From positions 1 to 64,000 of the forward strand of contig NZ_NISK01000003.1 in NCBI RefSeq assembly GCF_002205675.1: a DNA stretch of 64,000 bases, read 5' to 3'. Position numbers and translations under genes: made by a program. How positions within the stretch are numbered: the first letter of the stretch is position 1; the number at the start of each line of letters is the position of its first letter. Positions 62,439 through 64,000 of the stretch are shown here, in pieces. This DNA is from Sphingopyxis bauzanensis. Lineage in GTDB: Bacteria > Pseudomonadota > Alphaproteobacteria > Sphingomonadales > Sphingomonadaceae. Below the pieces are notes generated by a model that was given only the letters and a program-made list of their open reading frames with translations, did not search any database and was not told the origin of the DNA.

Positions 62439-62480
62439 GGACTACCATCGCTTCCGTGATATTGCAATGAAACGTTTCAT
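62439..62480 (-). promoter_or_regulatory. LacI-type operator with a minus-strand promoter (SDR 2 / ligase 2)
   Basis: The perfect ATGAAACGTTTCAT lies at 62467-62480. On the minus strand the last T begins TTGCAA (62467-62462), and TAGTCC at 62444-62439 follows after 17 bp, the same geometry as the other promoters. A plus-strand AATAAT at 62508-62513 may serve ligase 2, but its -35 is unclear. One operator may control both divergent genes. Confidence 0.75.
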
Positions 62481-62583
62481 CTTTATAAGTGCGAGTGGGT
62501 TGGCCGGAATAATGAACCGGCCCGGGGCTCGGTAACCGGCGCATGAGGCGCCGGCTCGCGACCCGGAAAAATGAGGATGACCA

Positions 62584-64000
62584 ATGCCTGACGCGTCCAT
62601 ATCGTTCAAACCGAGCTCGCCGTTCCATTCGGGTCTGCGACCGAGCGTGGCCAATTATGTGGCGCTGTCGCCGCTCAGCTTCCTGCCTAAGGCGGCGACC
62701 GTTCACCCGCACCGCACCGCGCTCGTACATGGCGAGAAACGGCAAAGCTGGGACGAGACTTATCGGCGCTGTCGGCGCTTCGCCTCTGCGCTGCGGGCGA
62801 GGGGGATCGAGCGCGGCGATACGGTGGCCATTATCGCGCCCAATATTCCCGCTATGTATGAAGCGCATTTCGGGGTTCCGATGGCGGGCGCGGTGCTCAA
62901 TACGCTCAACACCCGGCTCGACGCGGAAGCGATCGCCTTCCAGCTCGATCATGGCGAGGCGCGCGTCCTGCTCGTCGACAGCGAGTTTGGCGCGACGATC
63001 GCCCGCGCGCTTGAGCTGGTGCAGGACAAGCCGTTCGTCATCGATATCGATGACGCGGTCTTCGAAGGCGCGGGAACGCGCACGGGCGAAATCGAATATG
63101 AAGATTTTCTGCAGGAGGGCGACCCGGATGCGGACTGGTTGCTTCCGGGAAACGAGTGGGACCCGATTTCGCTGAGCTATACATCGGGAACGACTGGTGA
63201 CCCTAAGGGGGTGGTGACCAATCACCGCGGTGCCTATCTGAACTCGCTGTCACAGATCGTGACGTGGAGCATGCCACCGCACCCAGTCTATCTGTGGACA
63301 CTGCCTATGTTCCATTGCAACGGGTGGTGCTTCCCTTGGGCCATCGCGGCCAGCGCGGGCGTAAATATCTGCCTGCGCAAGGTTGATCCGCCTCAGGTGC
63401 TTGACCTGATCGCGGAGCATCGGGTGACGCATATGTGTGGCGCGCCGATCGTCTATTCAATGTTGATTGATGCGGCGGATCGAGCCGGACGGAGCCTCTC
63501 TGAACGTGTCAAAGGACTCGTGGCAGGCGCCGCGCCGCCGACGGCGATGATCGAAGGGGCCGAGCGTACCGGCTTCGACATATCGCACGTCTATGGGCTC
63601 ACCGAAGTCTACGGCCCGGCATCGATCTGCGTGAAGCAGCCGGAATGGGAAGCGTTGTCGCTCGAAGCGCGGGCTCGGCTCAATGCGCGACAGGGCGTCG
63701 CGAGCATGTTGCAGGACGCTATGCTCGTGCTCGATCCTGAAACGCTTAAGCCCGTCCCTGCCGATGGCGAGACAGTGGGCGAGATCATGTTCCGCGGCAA
63801 CATCACGATGAGTGGTTATCTGAAGAATCAGACCGCGACCGACGCGGCCTTCGCGGGCGGTTGGTTCCATACCGGCGACCTCGCCGTGACCGAGACTGAC
63901 GGTTACGTTCGCATCACTGACCGATCGAAGGACGTGATTATTTCGGGCGGCGAAAATATCTCGTCGGTCGAGATTGAAGAGGTGCTCCATCGCCACCCCG
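62584..64000 (+). CDS. Acyl-CoA synthetase (AMP-binding), ligase 2, cut by window end
   Basis: From the ATG at 62584 the frame is open for 472 codons to the window edge. It reads MPDASISFKPSSPFHSGLRP, then SLSYTSGTTGDPKGVVTNHR (the P-loop-like motif), LPMFHCNGWCFPW, HVYGLTEVYGPASIC, GWFHTGDLAVTETDGYV and DRSKDVIISGGENISSVEIE. The C-terminal Lys domain lies outside. This form is close to the long- and medium-chain acyl-CoA ligases often annotated in sphingomonads. It is a second, different ligase from that at 47374. Confidence 0.9.
   Translation, partial: MPDASISFKPSSPFHSGLRPSVANYVALSPLSFLPKAATVHPHRTALVHGEKRQSWDETYRRCRRFASALRARGIERGDTVAIIAPNIPAMYEAHFGVPMAGAVLNTLNTRLDAEAIAFQLDHGEARVLLVDSEFGATIARALELVQDKPFVIDIDDAVFEGAGTRTGEIEYEDFLQEGDPDADWLLPGNEWDPISLSYTSGTTGDPKGVVTNHRGAYLNSLSQIVTWSMPPHPVYLWTLPMFHCNGWCFPWAIAASAGVNICLRKVDPPQVLDLIAEHRVTHMCGAPIVYSMLIDAADRAGRSLSERVKGLVAGAAPPTAMIEGAERTGFDISHVYGLTEVYGPASICVKQPEWEALSLEARARLNARQGVASMLQDAMLVLDPETLKPVPADGETVGEIMFRGNITMSGYLKNQTATDAAFAGGWFHTGDLAVTETDGYVRITDRSKDVIISGGENISSVEIEEVLHRHP

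Noticed and set aside
62442..62481. Minus-strand frames starting MKRFIAIS and plus-strand MKRFIFIS around 62467
   Set aside because: Both begin within the same palindromic operator and lack ribosome sites.
1..64000. CRISPR array
   Set aside because: No regularly spaced direct repeats or cas genes were seen. The only regular short repeat is the two-copy 11-mer at 17257.

Overview
The window looks like part of a Sphingomonadales chromosome (Sphingopyxis, Sphingobium or Novosphingobium type). It is GC-rich and carries a P-type (VirB) conjugation system, large TonB-dependent receptors, and CoA-linked catabolic genes with sphingomonad-style spacing. Identifications come from reading the sequence and from memory of protein families. 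No searches were run.

Region 1 (1-4.4 kb): the end of an IS21-family element, then an accessory cassette. A HEPN-like gene is divergent from a tight four-gene operon whose first and last products each carry a PD-(D/E)XK nuclease core. The cassette resembles a defence module, but I do not recognise it as a named system.

Region 2 (4.7-21.7 kb): the conjugative part of an integrative or plasmid-derived element. A full virB1-virB11/virD4-type operon runs on the minus strand, ending in an LPD7-domain protein. No relaxase domain is visible. A LuxR/TraR-like quorum-sensing regulator is divergent from virB1. Then come an Lrp/AsnC regulator, an ArdC antirestriction protein, a small sigma-region-4-like protein and a nucleotidyltransferase-HEPN protein.

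Region 3 (21.7-39.3 kb): the most unusual block. A minus-strand operon encodes a Tae4-like peptidoglycan amidase followed by two giant proteins of 2,569 and 2,000 residues that I cannot assign. A three-helix membrane protein lies upstream. A tRNA-Leu(CAA) and two near-identical 42-bp repeats (21,736 and 39,219) lie at or near the edges.

Region 4 (39.6-64 kb): a catabolic supercluster bound together by a recurring LacI-type palindrome, ATGAAACGTTTCAT. Eight copies were found, at nearly every promoter. Several abut a TTGACA -35 box. The cluster encodes two TonB receptors, an MFS transporter, two acyl-CoA ligases, a periplasmic quinohaemoprotein dehydrogenase, two SDRs, four NTF2/SnoaL-like proteins, a VOC protein, an FAH-family enzyme, a class III CoA transferase, an enoyl-CoA hydratase, an HMG-CoA-lyase-family enzyme, an MBL-fold hydrolase, a nitroreductase and a MarR regulator. 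A LacI-family regulator at 60.5 kb is the likely reader of the palindrome. The combination suggests uptake, periplasmic oxidation, CoA activation and retro-aldol cleavage of an unidentified substrate. The last gene runs off the window.
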